DNA of 64,000 bases from Cyanobacteria bacterium UBA4641 (GTDB lineage Bacteria; Cyanobacteriota; Vampirovibrionia; Gastranaerophilales; Gastranaerophilaceae): positions 1 through 64,000 of the forward strand of contig DHMN01000040.1 in assembly GCA_002405805.1 (NCBI GenBank). Direction: 5' to 3'. The translations under genes were made by a program, and so were the position numbers. This document shows positions 52,115-60,701 of the stretch, one piece after another. The notes under the pieces are model-generated. The model had not been told where the DNA came from. It was given only the letters and a program-made list of their open reading frames with translations, and did not search any database. Numbering within the stretch: the stretch's first letter is position 1; every line of letters begins with the position of its first letter.

Positions 52115-53059
52115 ATGTCCAAAAGTAAGGTTGGAAACAGTATTTGGTTAGTGTTGATTGAAGGTATAAAAATTTACTTTTCAAATATAGATAAATTTTT
52201 TACTTATATGCTTTTTCCTGTATTTGGACAGGTAATCGGTATTGCGCTGGCTTTTGGCTTAACTCTAGGATTGTCTGATAAAGTTATTGCAAAAGTTGAT
52301 AGTGTACCTTCTGCGTTGTTACTTGTTATACTTTTGGCAGCTCCGGGGTTGTTGATATTTGTAAAAGCTTTTTGGGACTTTATGGTTGCTTATGTTGCGC
52401 TTAACTCTATGACAGAAGGGGCTTTAAATACAGGTAAAGTCTACGATTTTCAATCTCATAACGAAGTTGCGACAAGAAGAACTTTTCAGTTTGTAATGTT
52501 GTTGTTTGTTGTCGGATTTTTGAGTTCAATGGCAAGTAGTATATTTTTTGTAGTTCCGGGATTTGTGTTGTGGATTTATTTTATTTTGGTTTATCAGGTA
52601 TTCACATTTGAACCGGAATTATCAATCCCTGAATGTTTTAAAAGAAGTTTTATATTGGTTCGTGGAAACTGGCTTAGAACATTTCTTTTGCTTGCGATTT
52701 TGTCATTCTTTTCAATATATATAATAACGGAAGGTATTACTGTCGTATTTGATTTCTTAAATTTGACAGATAAAATTTGTCCGATGTTTAACTTTATATC
52801 AAATATGGTTCCGCTTGATTTGACAAATAGAATCTTGGTTCATTTCAAGATGGAAATTATTACAAATGAAATGATATCAAAGGCTATTTTTACGTCGATT
52901 TTATCATTCATTGTTACAGGTTTGACTCTCCCGATGAGAAGTATTTGTTGGACATTGTGGTATACAAATTTGGCAGAGATTTCTCAGCAAAGTTCATCTA
53001 ACAGTAGTACAAAAAGAGTTCGCAAAGTCAGAAAGGACTCAAACGGCGAGGATTACTAA
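52115..53059 (+). CDS. Polytopic membrane protein of unknown function
   Basis: A 314-residue protein with about six helices and a basic C-terminal tail (RKVRKDSNG). SFILVRGNWLRTFLLLAIL is typical of YciC/DUF975-like and glycerophosphodiesterase-associated membrane proteins. A strong ribosome binding site (aaaggaggg) fixes the start. It precedes the zinc-ribbon and rph genes by 2 bases and 228 bases, so the three form an operon. Confidence 0.7.
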   Translation: MSKSKVGNSIWLVLIEGIKIYFSNIDKFFTYMLFPVFGQVIGIALAFGLTLGLSDKVIAKVDSVPSALLLVILLAAPGLLIFVKAFWDFMVAYVALNSMTEGALNTGKVYDFQSHNEVATRRTFQFVMLLFVVGFLSSMASSIFFVVPGFVLWIYFILVYQVFTFEPELSIPECFKRSFILVRGNWLRTFLLLAILSFFSIYIITEGITVVFDFLNLTDKICPMFNFISNMVPLDLTNRILVHFKMEIITNEMISKAIFTSILSFIVTGLTLPMRSICWTLWYTNLAEISQQSSSNSSTKRVRKVRKDSNGEDY

Positions 53060-53061
53060 TC

Positions 53062-53286
53062 ATGTTTATTTGCAAAAATTGTAAATCTGTTGATAAGTTT
53101 GAATTGATGTTTTCGCCTGACTATACAGGTAACAGAAATTTTTCGCAAAGGTATAATGACAAAGGTGAAATCGAAATATCCGTGGATGGGTATACCTTTG
53201 TACCTGATTTGCAATTTATGAATGAACATGCTGTTTGTAAATACTGTGGACAAATTTATATGTGGGATTATGGAAAAGGAGAATAA
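53062..53286 (+). CDS. Small zinc-ribbon protein
   Basis: A 74-residue protein with CKNC at 4-7 and CKYCG at 59-63, a two-knuckle zinc ribbon with a long middle part. It sits between a membrane protein gene and rph, 1 base before the rph ATG, implying coupled expression. Function unknown. Confidence 0.65.
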   Translation: MFICKNCKSVDKFELMFSPDYTGNRNFSQRYNDKGEIEISVDGYTFVPDLQFMNEHAVCKYCGQIYMWDYGKGE

Positions 53287-53287
53287 T

Positions 53288-53983
53288 ATGAGACTTGAAA
53301 ATAGGGCAAACGACCAAACTCGTGAAGTTAAGTTTACAAGAAATTACACTAAAAATGCGCTAGGCTCAGTGCTTGTTGAGTTTGGTGACACAAAAGTTAT
53401 TACTGCCGCATCAGTTGAGGTCGGCAAACCAAAATGGATGGCAAAAGATGACCCTCGCGGTTGGTTGACTGCAGAATATTCGTTGTTGCCATCATCAACT
53501 TCAACAAGATGCCAAAGAGAAAGAACAAAAATTTCAGGCAGAACTCAAGAAATTCAAAGACTTATCGGCAGAAGCTTGAGAGCTTGTGTTGATTTAGAAA
53601 AAATGCCTGATTTGACTATCACAATTGATGCAGATGTAATTCAGGCAGATGGTGGTACAAGAACCGCAAGTATTTGCGGAGGTTTTGTCGCTTTACAAGA
53701 TGCTGTGAATAAACTTATTGAAAACGGAACTCTTAAAGAATCTCCGATTATTGAACCGGTTGGTGCAATTTCAGCAGGTATTGTCGATGGTGAAGTTCGT
53801 TTGGATTTGAACTATGCGGAAGATTCTCATGCTCAGGTTGATTCAAATGTTGTATTAACTAAAAGCGGCAAAATCATTGAGTTTCAAACAACAGCAGAGG
53901 GTGAACCTTACGAATTTGATAAGATGATAGAAATTTTTGAAGTTGCGAAAAAAGGTATTGCTGAAATTATTGCAAAATACTAG
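53288..53983 (+). CDS. rph: Ribonuclease PH
   Basis: A 231-residue phosphorolytic 3' exoribonuclease that trims tRNA precursors. The start at 53288 (MRLENRANDQTREVKFTRNY) is the family start; a longer frame overlapping the zinc-ribbon gene is rejected. RGWLTAEYSLLPSSTSTR, RTQEIQRLIGRSLRA, TITIDADVIQADGGTRTASI and VGAISAGIVDG are RNase PH signatures. Full length. Confidence 0.96.
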   Translation: MRLENRANDQTREVKFTRNYTKNALGSVLVEFGDTKVITAASVEVGKPKWMAKDDPRGWLTAEYSLLPSSTSTRCQRERTKISGRTQEIQRLIGRSLRACVDLEKMPDLTITIDADVIQADGGTRTASICGGFVALQDAVNKLIENGTLKESPIIEPVGAISAGIVDGEVRLDLNYAEDSHAQVDSNVVLTKSGKIIEFQTTAEGEPYEFDKMIEIFEVAKKGIAEIIAKY

Positions 53984-53998
53984 AATTTGCGATATGCT
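53970..53998 (+). promoter_or_regulatory. Putative promoter of the gene at 54005 (leaderless arrangement)
   Basis: TTGCAA at 53970-53975, a 17-base spacer and TATGCT at 53993-53998, ending 6 bases before the ATG. It overlaps the end of rph. No ribosome binding site is seen. Confidence 0.4.
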
Positions 53999-54004
53999 CA
54001 AGTT

Positions 54005-54346
54005 ATGAAAAGAGTGTTTGAGAGTTTATTGATAATGTTGGTTTTAGGGTGTATAACTTTACCTGTGAGGGCAAAAGTTGAGCCGCTTCAATCAACTCAA
54101 GGAGTTGAAGATATTGAGTCTTCAAGTGTGGACAGAATTAAACCAGCATCAGAACAAATAAATGAACAAAAACAACTTCAAAATCGTTCTAAAAAATATA
54201 TAAAGAATAATAAAGAAATCAAAAAGCAAGACAAAATTCGAGCTAAAAAACAAAAAGAGTTAGAGTATATACAAAAAAGGTTAGATGCGAAAAAGAGCAA
54301 GTTGGAATCTTTGACACCTGACCAAGAGAAAGGAGAAAAAGAATGA
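54005..54346 (+). CDS. Secreted Lys-rich coiled-coil protein
   Basis: A 113-residue protein from the ATG at 54005, with a signal peptide (hydrophobic 5-18, cleavage likely after VRA) and a Lys/Gln-rich helical mature part. Cys16 lies in LVLGCITL, but a lipobox is not convincing. Its stop overlaps the next ATG (ATGA), so the two coiled-coil proteins are coupled. Confidence 0.6.
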   Translation: MKRVFESLLIMLVLGCITLPVRAKVEPLQSTQGVEDIESSSVDRIKPASEQINEQKQLQNRSKKYIKNNKEIKKQDKIRAKKQKELEYIQKRLDAKKSKLESLTPDQEKGEKE

Positions 54347-54741
54347 AAAAATTATTAGTTTCATTATTAGCTTTATCAGTTGTAGGTTTAGGCGCTGCAG
54401 CTAATGCTGGTACTATTGGTAACGCTTTGCAAAACGCTGCAAATACTGTTAATAAAAAAGAACAAGCAGTAACTCAAGCTCAAAAAGATGCTCAAGCAAG
54501 ACAAGCTGCTAACAAAAAAGCTCTGGAAAAGAAACAACAAGAATTGAAGAAAAAACAAGAGCAAGCTAAAAAAGATGCCGAAAAAGCTCAAAAAGAACGT
54601 CAACAAGCTTTAGAAAAGAAAAAACAAGAACTACAGAAAAAACAAGAACAAGCTAAAAAAGACGCACAAGCAAAACAAGCTGCTAATCAAAAAGCACTTC
54701 AAAAGAAAAAAGATGCTTGGAATACTTTAATCGGTAAATAA
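54343..54741 (+). CDS. Secreted Lys/Gln/Ala repeat coiled-coil protein
   Basis: A 132-residue protein with a signal peptide (cleavage after ANA, about residue 22). The mature part is an almost pure Lys-Gln-Ala-Glu coiled coil with internal repeats: KKQQELKKKQEQAKKDA and KKQELQKKQEQAKKDAQ, about 33 residues apart. It would be strongly basic and extended in the periplasm, perhaps binding peptidoglycan or nucleic acid. It is followed by a terminator. Confidence 0.65.
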   Translation: MKKLLVSLLALSVVGLGAAANAGTIGNALQNAANTVNKKEQAVTQAQKDAQARQAANKKALEKKQQELKKKQEQAKKDAEKAQKERQQALEKKKQELQKKQEQAKKDAQAKQAANQKALQKKKDAWNTLIGK

Positions 54742-54766
54742 GCTTGAAATTTAAGGATATCAGAGA

Positions 54767-54803
54767 TGGCGGAACTTTATGAAATAAAGTTCCGCCATTT
54801 TTT
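54767..54803 (+). terminator. Rho-independent terminator
   Basis: TGGCGGAACTTTAT / ATAAAGTTCCGCCA hairpin with a T6 tail, 25 bases past the stop at 54741. Confidence 0.85.
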
Positions 54804-54855
54804 GCCAGAATACTTTGTCTATGATAAAATAATCGTGATATGGGGATTATAATTT

Positions 54856-56487
54856 ATGCTAACCAAAAATAATACATGCATCAAAAATGGAGCAAAAATT
54901 CTTATTGATACACTTACAAATCTTGGGGTGGATACTATCTTTGGCTACCCAGGGGGTATTGTTTTAGATTTGTATAACGAATTATATAACCAATCAAAAA
55001 TAAAGCATATTTTGGTTCGCCATGAACAGTCTGCTGTTCACGCAGCAGAAGGGTATGCCAGAGCTACAGGCAAATGCGGAGTTGTTCTTGTGACATCAGG
55101 TCCGGGGGCAACAAATACGGTTTCAGGTATTGTGAATGCTTATCTTGATGGGTATCCGCTTGTTGTTTTGACAGGTCAAGTATTTAATAATTTGCTTGGA
55201 AAAAACGCTTTTCAAGAGGCTGATATTTGTGATATTACAAAATCTTGTACCAAAAAGGTCTATCAAATAAAATCTGCCGATGAAATTCAGGATGTTTTAA
55301 CAGATGCTTTTACTGTTGCAAATTCAGGCAAAAAGGGTCCTGTTGTAATTGATATGGTAAAGGATATATTTAAGCAAGATGCTCAATATAAAGATATCTC
55401 AATGAATTTGCCTGCTAATCCTTTGGCAAAGGGGGAGGATATCCAAAGAATTTATGAAAGAATTTTAAATGCCACAAAACCTGTGATTGTTGCAGGGGGC
55501 GGTGTTGTTCATTCAAAAGCAGAAAATGAGTTAGAAAAATTTGTTAAAGCTTTGAAGCTTCCTATCGTTTCAACGATGATGGGGCTAGGAACTTTTCCAC
55601 AAAATTTGCCAAACTATTTAGGTATGGTCGGAATTTTTGGCGATAAGGCTGCAAACCAGTTATTAAAAGACTCGGATTTGATTATCGCACTTGGAGCCAG
55701 ATTTAATGACCGTATTACTTGTATGTTTGAAAAATCTGATTTTGACTCAAAGTTTATTCAAATTGACATAAATGAAAATGAAATTTCAAACTTTATAAAG
55801 GCATCGGATTATTTAGTTTGTGATATCAAAGACTTTTTGACAAAGTTAAATAGCTTGAATTTTAGTGGAGTTAATTTTGAAAAATGGTTGGATGAAGTTC
55901 AAAATTTGCGCAAATTAAATGTTATAAGAGCGCGAAAAACAAATTTACTTCATTCATTTGAAGTTTTGCGCAAAATTGAAGAATTTACCAAAGATAAGTC
56001 TTTGACTTTCACTTCAGAAGTCGGTCAACATCAATTGTGGGCGGTTCAAAATATTTCGCAGAACAACGATAGACGAATTTTGGTCTCAGGCGGTTCAGGC
56101 ACTATGGGCTTTGGTTTCCCTGCTGCAATAGGTGTTGCTGTTGCAAAACCTGAAAATCCTGTTGTTTGTATAACAGGGGACGGTTCGTTTCAAATGGGGC
56201 TGCATGAACTTGCAACATGTGCGGATTACAATTTGAAAGTCAAAATCATGATTTTGAATAACGGCTATTTGGGAATGGTTAGACAGTTGCAAGAAAAACA
56301 ATGTCATAGTCATTATTCCCAAACCAAAATTTCTAATCCTGATTTTGTACAATTGGCTAAAAGTTACGGCTTTCGTGGTGCTCGAGTAACTTCTGTTGAC
56401 CAAATTGATGATGCATTAAATATGGCATTTTCAACAAATGAAACATTTGTTATAGATTTTGCAATTGAACCTATGGAAGTGCTATAA
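54856..56487 (+). CDS. ilvB: Acetolactate synthase large subunit
   Basis: A 543-residue ThDP enzyme making acetolactate or acetohydroxybutyrate for branched-chain amino acids. GYPGG and RHEQSAVHAAEGYARATG carry the ThDP Glu; TSGPGATN, QVFNNLLGKNAFQEADI, and GDGSFQMGLHELATCADYNL with LNNGYLGMVRQLQE form the cofactor-metal site. Length is slightly short for IlvB (usual 560-590). No ilvN regulatory subunit gene follows. Anabolic versus catabolic use is not decided by the sequence. Confidence 0.92.
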   Translation: MLTKNNTCIKNGAKILIDTLTNLGVDTIFGYPGGIVLDLYNELYNQSKIKHILVRHEQSAVHAAEGYARATGKCGVVLVTSGPGATNTVSGIVNAYLDGYPLVVLTGQVFNNLLGKNAFQEADICDITKSCTKKVYQIKSADEIQDVLTDAFTVANSGKKGPVVIDMVKDIFKQDAQYKDISMNLPANPLAKGEDIQRIYERILNATKPVIVAGGGVVHSKAENELEKFVKALKLPIVSTMMGLGTFPQNLPNYLGMVGIFGDKAANQLLKDSDLIIALGARFNDRITCMFEKSDFDSKFIQIDINENEISNFIKASDYLVCDIKDFLTKLNSLNFSGVNFEKWLDEVQNLRKLNVIRARKTNLLHSFEVLRKIEEFTKDKSLTFTSEVGQHQLWAVQNISQNNDRRILVSGGSGTMGFGFPAAIGVAVAKPENPVVCITGDGSFQMGLHELATCADYNLKVKIMILNNGYLGMVRQLQEKQCHSHYSQTKISNPDFVQLAKSYGFRGARVTSVDQIDDALNMAFSTNETFVIDFAIEPMEVL

Positions 56488-56555
56488 TAATTAAACAGAC
56501 ATGACGGAGAATTTTATTTACCCCATACGACATTAGTTAAGAGGCTTGAACAATA

Positions 56556-56729
56556 ATGAATGAAACAGTTATAAAAGAAGTAAAATCAATATATTCAGGT
56601 AGGATTAAATCAAACAATCCGGTGACGGTTACCCCTGAAATTCGCTCAATAAAACCATCAAAAAAAGCTAATAAGACTTTTTTCAATGGTGTTATTGATA
56701 AGTTGAATATTGTTGTTAATAACAAATAG
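56556..56729 (+). CDS. Possible small basic protein
   Basis: An open frame of 57 residues (MNETVIKEVKSIYSGRIKSN to KLNIVVNNK), with GAGG 12 bases before the ATG. It follows ilvB in the same direction by 68 bases and ends 2 bases before the convergent formyltransferase-like gene. The minus-strand frame across the same bases lacks a ribosome binding site. Real but unknown, or chance. Confidence 0.4.
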   Translation: MNETVIKEVKSIYSGRIKSNNPVTVTPEIRSIKPSKKANKTFFNGVIDKLNIVVNNK

Positions 56730-56731
56730 TT

Positions 56732-57340
56732 TTAATGACAGTTTTCGCAGTTGCCTGAGCATCCTCCGCTTTTGTGGCAAGAGGATTTGAATAAGTCTTG
56801 AAAATCAAAGACTTTGTCATTTAATAATGTGTCAATTACAACAGGATAAACTTTTGTACTAACGGTGTCTATTTCTGCACAAAATTCTCCAAAGTGTGTT
56901 GTTAAACCTATCAAAACAGGGTATTGAGCGATAATTTTATCATAGAAATTTTCGTCTGTAACGTGGTGGATTGTTATTCCGCTAACTTTTACACCTGATG
57001 TAAAGGTTCTTTGGAGTGCATCTTTTCCTTCAAATGCAGGTAATAAAGATGGGTGCAAGTTGATAAATTTTGAACACTCAATTGTTGAGGCATTGATTTT
57101 TTGCTCATAATTATCAAGAGCAACTATATCAAAATTATTCGAGCCAAAATATTGAGTGTTTTCTTCATTTGGCAGGTATCTGTTTTTTATACCGAGTTCT
57201 TGTGCTTTTTTTAGTGGTTCAGAATCTACGATATCTGACAGGCATGCTATTTCAACATCTTTGTTGTCTTTAAAATATGCAACGACAGCCTCAAGTATTT
57301 TAGAATTATTTGAAGTTAATATTGCGATTTTTTTAGTCAT
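56732..57340 (-). CDS. PurN-like formyltransferase homologue with lost catalytic residues and Cys-rich tail
   Basis: The ATG at 57340 has a ribosome binding site (gaggtg). The 202-residue product has the GAR transformylase fold order: an N-terminal strand and loop, INLHPSLLPAFEGKDALQRT (Asn94, His96 kept) and GVKVSGITIHHVTDE. The phosphate loop S-G-x-G-S-N is replaced by TSNNSKI, the MRIL block is replaced by NYEQKI, and the catalytic Asp after TDE is not present (NFYDK). The end, residues 186-202, is Cys188, Cys194, Cys198, Cys201, His202, a likely metal site. It is probably not GAR transformylase. A metal-dependent or regulatory function is possible. Confidence 0.7.
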   Translation of the reverse strand: MTKKIAILTSNNSKILEAVVAYFKDNKDVEIACLSDIVDSEPLKKAQELGIKNRYLPNEENTQYFGSNNFDIVALDNYEQKINASTIECSKFINLHPSLLPAFEGKDALQRTFTSGVKVSGITIHHVTDENFYDKIIAQYPVLIGLTTHFGEFCAEIDTVSTKVYPVVIDTLLNDKVFDFQDLFKSSCHKSGGCSGNCENCH

Positions 57341-57377
57341 TGTGAGCACCTCTTTTCATTTTTATATTTATTATATA

Positions 57378-57408
57378 AAAAAATCCGACCTGTTGAAAGG
57401 TCGGATTT
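57378..57408 (-). terminator. Rho-independent terminator of the oad operon
   Basis: Read on the minus strand: AAATCCGACC / GGTCGGATTT stem with a run of T after it, 26 bases past the oadB stop. Confidence 0.85.
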
Positions 57409-57433
57409 AATAAAATGTTTTGCCAAATCGAAA

Positions 57434-58639
57434 TTATTTACATAGAGCAAGCAATACACCTGCTGCTACTGCTGAACCGATTACACCGGCAACGTTTGGA
57501 CCCATTGCGTGCATAAGCAGATAGTTTTGGTTGTTGTATTCCAAACCTACTTTGTTTGATACACGAGCTGCCATAGGAACGGCAGAAACACCTGCTGAAC
57601 CAATCAATGGGTTAATCAATTTAGGCTCTCTTCCTTGTATTTTTGCAGTAATAATTTCACACAAGTTCATAAGTTTTGCCATCAATACACCGCCTGCTGT
57701 TGCAAATGAAAATGCGATGACACCAAGAAACAAGATGAATAGTGTTTGTACTGTCAAAAATTGTTCTGCTGATAATTTAGAACCAACGGATAGACCAAGG
57801 AATATTGTAACAATGTTGATTAGTGCGTTTTGCATAGTGTCAGATAATCTGTCAACAACACCACATTCTTTACATAAGTTACCAAATGTCAAAGCTCCAA
57901 CTAATGGGCATGCATCAGGTAAGAAAATTATGCACAAGAACAATACAACAAGAGGGAATACGATTTTTTCTCTTTTTGTTACAACTCTCAATTGTTCCAT
58001 TTGAATTTTGCGTTCTTTATCTGTAGTTAAAGCTTTCATAATAGGAGGTTGGATAACTGGTACCAATGCCATATATGAATAAGCCGCAACCGCGATTGCA
58101 CCTAACAATTCAGGAGCAAGTCTTGATGTTACGAAAATTGATGTCGGACCATCAGCACCACCGATGATACCGATTGCACCTGATTGTGGTAATGTAAATC
58201 CAAAACAGCATAAAGCTAATAAAAGTGCGCCAAAGATACCAAATTGTGCTGCACCGCCTAACAATGCTGTTTTAGGGTTTGCAATTAATGGACCGAAATC
58301 TGTCATTGCGCCAACACCCATAAAGATGATTAGTGGGAATAAACCTTTATGAATACCTGCCTCATAAATTATCCCTAAAAATCCGTTAGGGTCAGCAATT
58401 CCTGCAAGCGGAATGTTAGATAACAAACCGCCAAATGCGATAGGTACAAGCAATAATGGTTCAAATTGTTTTTTGATACCTAACCACAATAGGAATAAAC
58501 AAATTAATAACATAATCGGATGACCGAATTGGTGAAGAAATTGACCAAAAGCTCCTTGGATAGAAGGGTCAACTTTTTCAATCATATTATAGATACCTGT
58601 AGAGTGCCACAGTTCTAATAAACCTTCTGATAATATCAT
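57434..58639 (-). CDS. oadB: Oxaloacetate decarboxylase beta subunit (Na+ pump)
   Basis: A 401-residue polytopic protein. [20 protein letters not shown] (Asp163) and [18 protein letters not shown] are the signatures of the beta subunit of biotin-dependent decarboxylase sodium pumps. It decarboxylates carboxybiotin on the alpha subunit and exports Na+. The same fold serves glutaconyl-CoA and methylmalonyl-CoA decarboxylases; the alpha subunit next to it points to oxaloacetate. Ribosome binding site aggagg. Confidence 0.94.
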   Translation of the reverse strand: MILSEGLLELWHSTGIYNMIEKVDPSIQGAFGQFLHQFGHPIMLLICLFLLWLGIKKQFEPLLLVPIAFGGLLSNIPLAGIADPNGFLGIIYEAGIHKGLFPLIIFMGVGAMTDFGPLIANPKTALLGGAAQFGIFGALLLALCCFGFTLPQSGAIGIIGGADGPTSIFVTSRLAPELLGAIAVAAYSYMALVPVIQPPIMKALTTDKERKIQMEQLRVVTKREKIVFPLVVLFLCIIFLPDACPLVGALTFGNLCKECGVVDRLSDTMQNALINIVTIFLGLSVGSKLSAEQFLTVQTLFILFLGVIAFSFATAGGVLMAKLMNLCEIITAKIQGREPKLINPLIGSAGVSAVPMAARVSNKVGLEYNNQNYLLMHAMGPNVAGVIGSAVAAGVLLALCK

Positions 58640-58654
58640 TTTCTGTTGCCTCCT

Positions 58655-60442
58655 CTAACCTATAGTTACCAATACTTGACCTGTTTGAACTTTGTTACCT
58701 ACTTCAATTTCAACTGATTTAACTGTACCTGAAACAGGTGATTTGATTTCAGTTTCCATTTTCATAGCCTCAACAACTGCAATAACGTCACCTTCTGCAA
58801 TTGAATCTCCTGCTGATACAAGAACTTTCAAAACATTTCCCGGAAGAGCAGCTTTAACAGGTGTACCTTCACCTGAACTTGCCGCAGATGTAGTATCAAT
58901 ACCGTCTTTGATATCAAAATCAAAAGCTTTTCCGTTTACTGTAGCCTTGTTGCCATCAAGTGCGATTGCGTATTTTTTACCGTTAATAGTAACAGTGTAC
59001 TCATTACCTGCAGAAGTTGATGCAGCCTCTTTTTTGGGTTCATTTTTACGAACACCGATAGTTCCTTTCCCTTGTAAGAACAAGATGCCTTTTTCTTTAC
59101 AAGCTGCTGAAATGAACAAGTTTTCATCATTAACAGGCAAATTAGCATCTTCAAGTCTTTTCTTAGCAACTTCAAGACCTTTATTAGGGTCTTTGTCGTT
59201 TAAGTCAACAACTGTTTCTGTTGTTGGGGCTAATCCAAGTTGCTCTTCTGCAATTTTTACAACTTCAGGGTCAGGTGCGCATGGAGTTTTTCCAAAATAT
59301 CCAAGAACCATTTTGCCATAACCTTCTGCAATCTTTTTCCATGCTCCAAACATTACATTGTTGAATGCTTGTTGGAAATAGAATTGAGAAACCGGAGTTA
59401 CTGATGTACCAAATCCGCCTTTTTCTACAACTTCTTTCATTGCAGCAACTATTTGAGGAAATTTGTCCATCAAATTATTGTCTCTCAACATTTGAGTGTT
59501 AGCTGTCAAAGCTCCACCAGGAAGTGGTGAAGAGATAATCATTGGATTAACTGATAATGCTTCAGGTGGCAAGAAGTAATCTTTCATGCAATCTTTAAAT
59601 ACTTCTTCAGTTTCAAGAATTTTTTCAATATCGATACCTAAATCGTATTCTGTACCTTTTAGAGCATGCCACATAGATACGATATCAGGTTGAGCTGTAC
59701 CGCCTGATACAGGTTTCATAGATAAGTCGATACAATTTGCTCCGCCATCAAGTGCTGCAAGATATGCTGCTAAACCAGTTCCTGCTGTTTCGTGTGAGTG
59801 GAATCTGATATCAGCATCTGCACCTAGGATTTCTCTTGTTCTTTTGATTGTTTCAAATACTTTTCTTGGAGCAGATGTACCTGATGCGTCTTTAAATGCC
59901 AAAGAATCAAATTCAATACCTGCATCTAAGATTGAATGAAGAACTCTTTCATAAAATTCAACGTCATGAGCGCCTGTACATCCGATAGGAAGTTCCATCA
60001 TTGTAATTGTAACTTCGTGTTTCAAACCATGCTTTTTGATACATTGGCTTGAATATAACAAGTTATTAACGTCATTTAGTGCATCAAAGTTTCTAACAGT
60101 TGTTACACCATGTTTTTTGAACATTTTTGCGTGAAGGTCGATAACATCACGAGGTTGAGAATCCAAACCTACAACGTTTACCCCTCTTGATAATGATTGC
60201 AAGTTGATATCAGGTCCAACAGCAGCTCTGATTTTATCCATTGTTTCAAATGCGTTTTCGTTGCAGTAAAAAATAGGAGATTGAAATCTTGCACCACCTG
60301 CAACTTCAAAGTGCCTGATACCAGCATCAACTGCAGACTTCAATGCCGGTAAGAAATCATCAACAAAAACTCTTGCTCCATAAACTGATTGGAAACCGTC
60401 ACGGAATGACGTATCCATAACTTTGATAAGTTTTTTTCCCAT
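58655..60442 (-). CDS. oadA: Oxaloacetate decarboxylase alpha subunit with biotin domain
   Basis: A 595-residue protein: a carboxyltransferase TIM barrel at 1-300 (MDTSFRDGFQSVYGARVF; FHSHETAGTGLAAYLAALDGG with metal His pair), a PYC_OADA domain to about 465, a charged Lys/Ala linker with a beta piece, and a biotinyl domain at 520-595 with EAMKMETEI and Lys561 as the biotin site. It transfers CO2 from oxaloacetate to biotin. It sits 15 bases before oadB and 25 bases after oadG. Confidence 0.93.
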   Translation of the reverse strand: MGKKLIKVMDTSFRDGFQSVYGARVFVDDFLPALKSAVDAGIRHFEVAGGARFQSPIFYCNENAFETMDKIRAAVGPDINLQSLSRGVNVVGLDSQPRDVIDLHAKMFKKHGVTTVRNFDALNDVNNLLYSSQCIKKHGLKHEVTITMMELPIGCTGAHDVEFYERVLHSILDAGIEFDSLAFKDASGTSAPRKVFETIKRTREILGADADIRFHSHETAGTGLAAYLAALDGGANCIDLSMKPVSGGTAQPDIVSMWHALKGTEYDLGIDIEKILETEEVFKDCMKDYFLPPEALSVNPMIISSPLPGGALTANTQMLRDNNLMDKFPQIVAAMKEVVEKGGFGTSVTPVSQFYFQQAFNNVMFGAWKKIAEGYGKMVLGYFGKTPCAPDPEVVKIAEEQLGLAPTTETVVDLNDKDPNKGLEVAKKRLEDANLPVNDENLFISAACKEKGILFLQGKGTIGVRKNEPKKEAASTSAGNEYTVTINGKKYAIALDGNKATVNGKAFDFDIKDGIDTTSAASSGEGTPVKAALPGNVLKVLVSAGDSIAEGDVIAVVEAMKMETEIKSPVSGTVKSVEIEVGNKVQTGQVLVTIG

Positions 60443-60467
60443 AATTATTATCCTTTCTCTCTAAATA

Positions 60468-60701
60468 TTAACCTCTTTTTGCTGCTACAGCTGCAATTGC
60501 CAGTGCTATAGCTTCATCTACATTTGATGCAGTTCTTTTAGCTGCAGATTTTACTTCTTCTACAGCTTCAGGGAAAATTTTGTTCAAATAGCTGACAATT
60601 TTAACCATTACTGACATTGAAAATATCATGATAGTTAAAAAGCAAAGAACAAACCCCATGCCCATGACAAGTAAAATTAAGCCATTTTCAAAATTGTTCA
60701 T
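60468..60701 (-). CDS. oadG: Oxaloacetate decarboxylase gamma subunit
   Basis: A 77-residue protein with one membrane helix (residues 8-32: GLILLVMGMGFVLCFLTIMIF) and a short cytosolic tail rich in Ala, Glu and Val. This is the OadG/MmdD layout. It anchors alpha to beta. Its ATG overlaps the birA stop by 4 bases (ATGA), coupling biotin ligase to the pump. Confidence 0.85.
   Translation of the reverse strand: MNNFENGLILLVMGMGFVLCFLTIMIFSMSVMVKIVSYLNKIFPEAVEEVKSAAKRTASNVDEAIALAIAAVAAKRG

Noticed and set aside
56537..56725. 62-codon minus-strand frame opposite the small gene after ilvB
   Set aside because: No ribosome binding site; the plus-strand frame has one and follows ilvB in direction.
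58692..59321. 209-codon plus-strand frame inside oadA
   Set aside because: Antisense shadow of oadA; no ribosome binding site.
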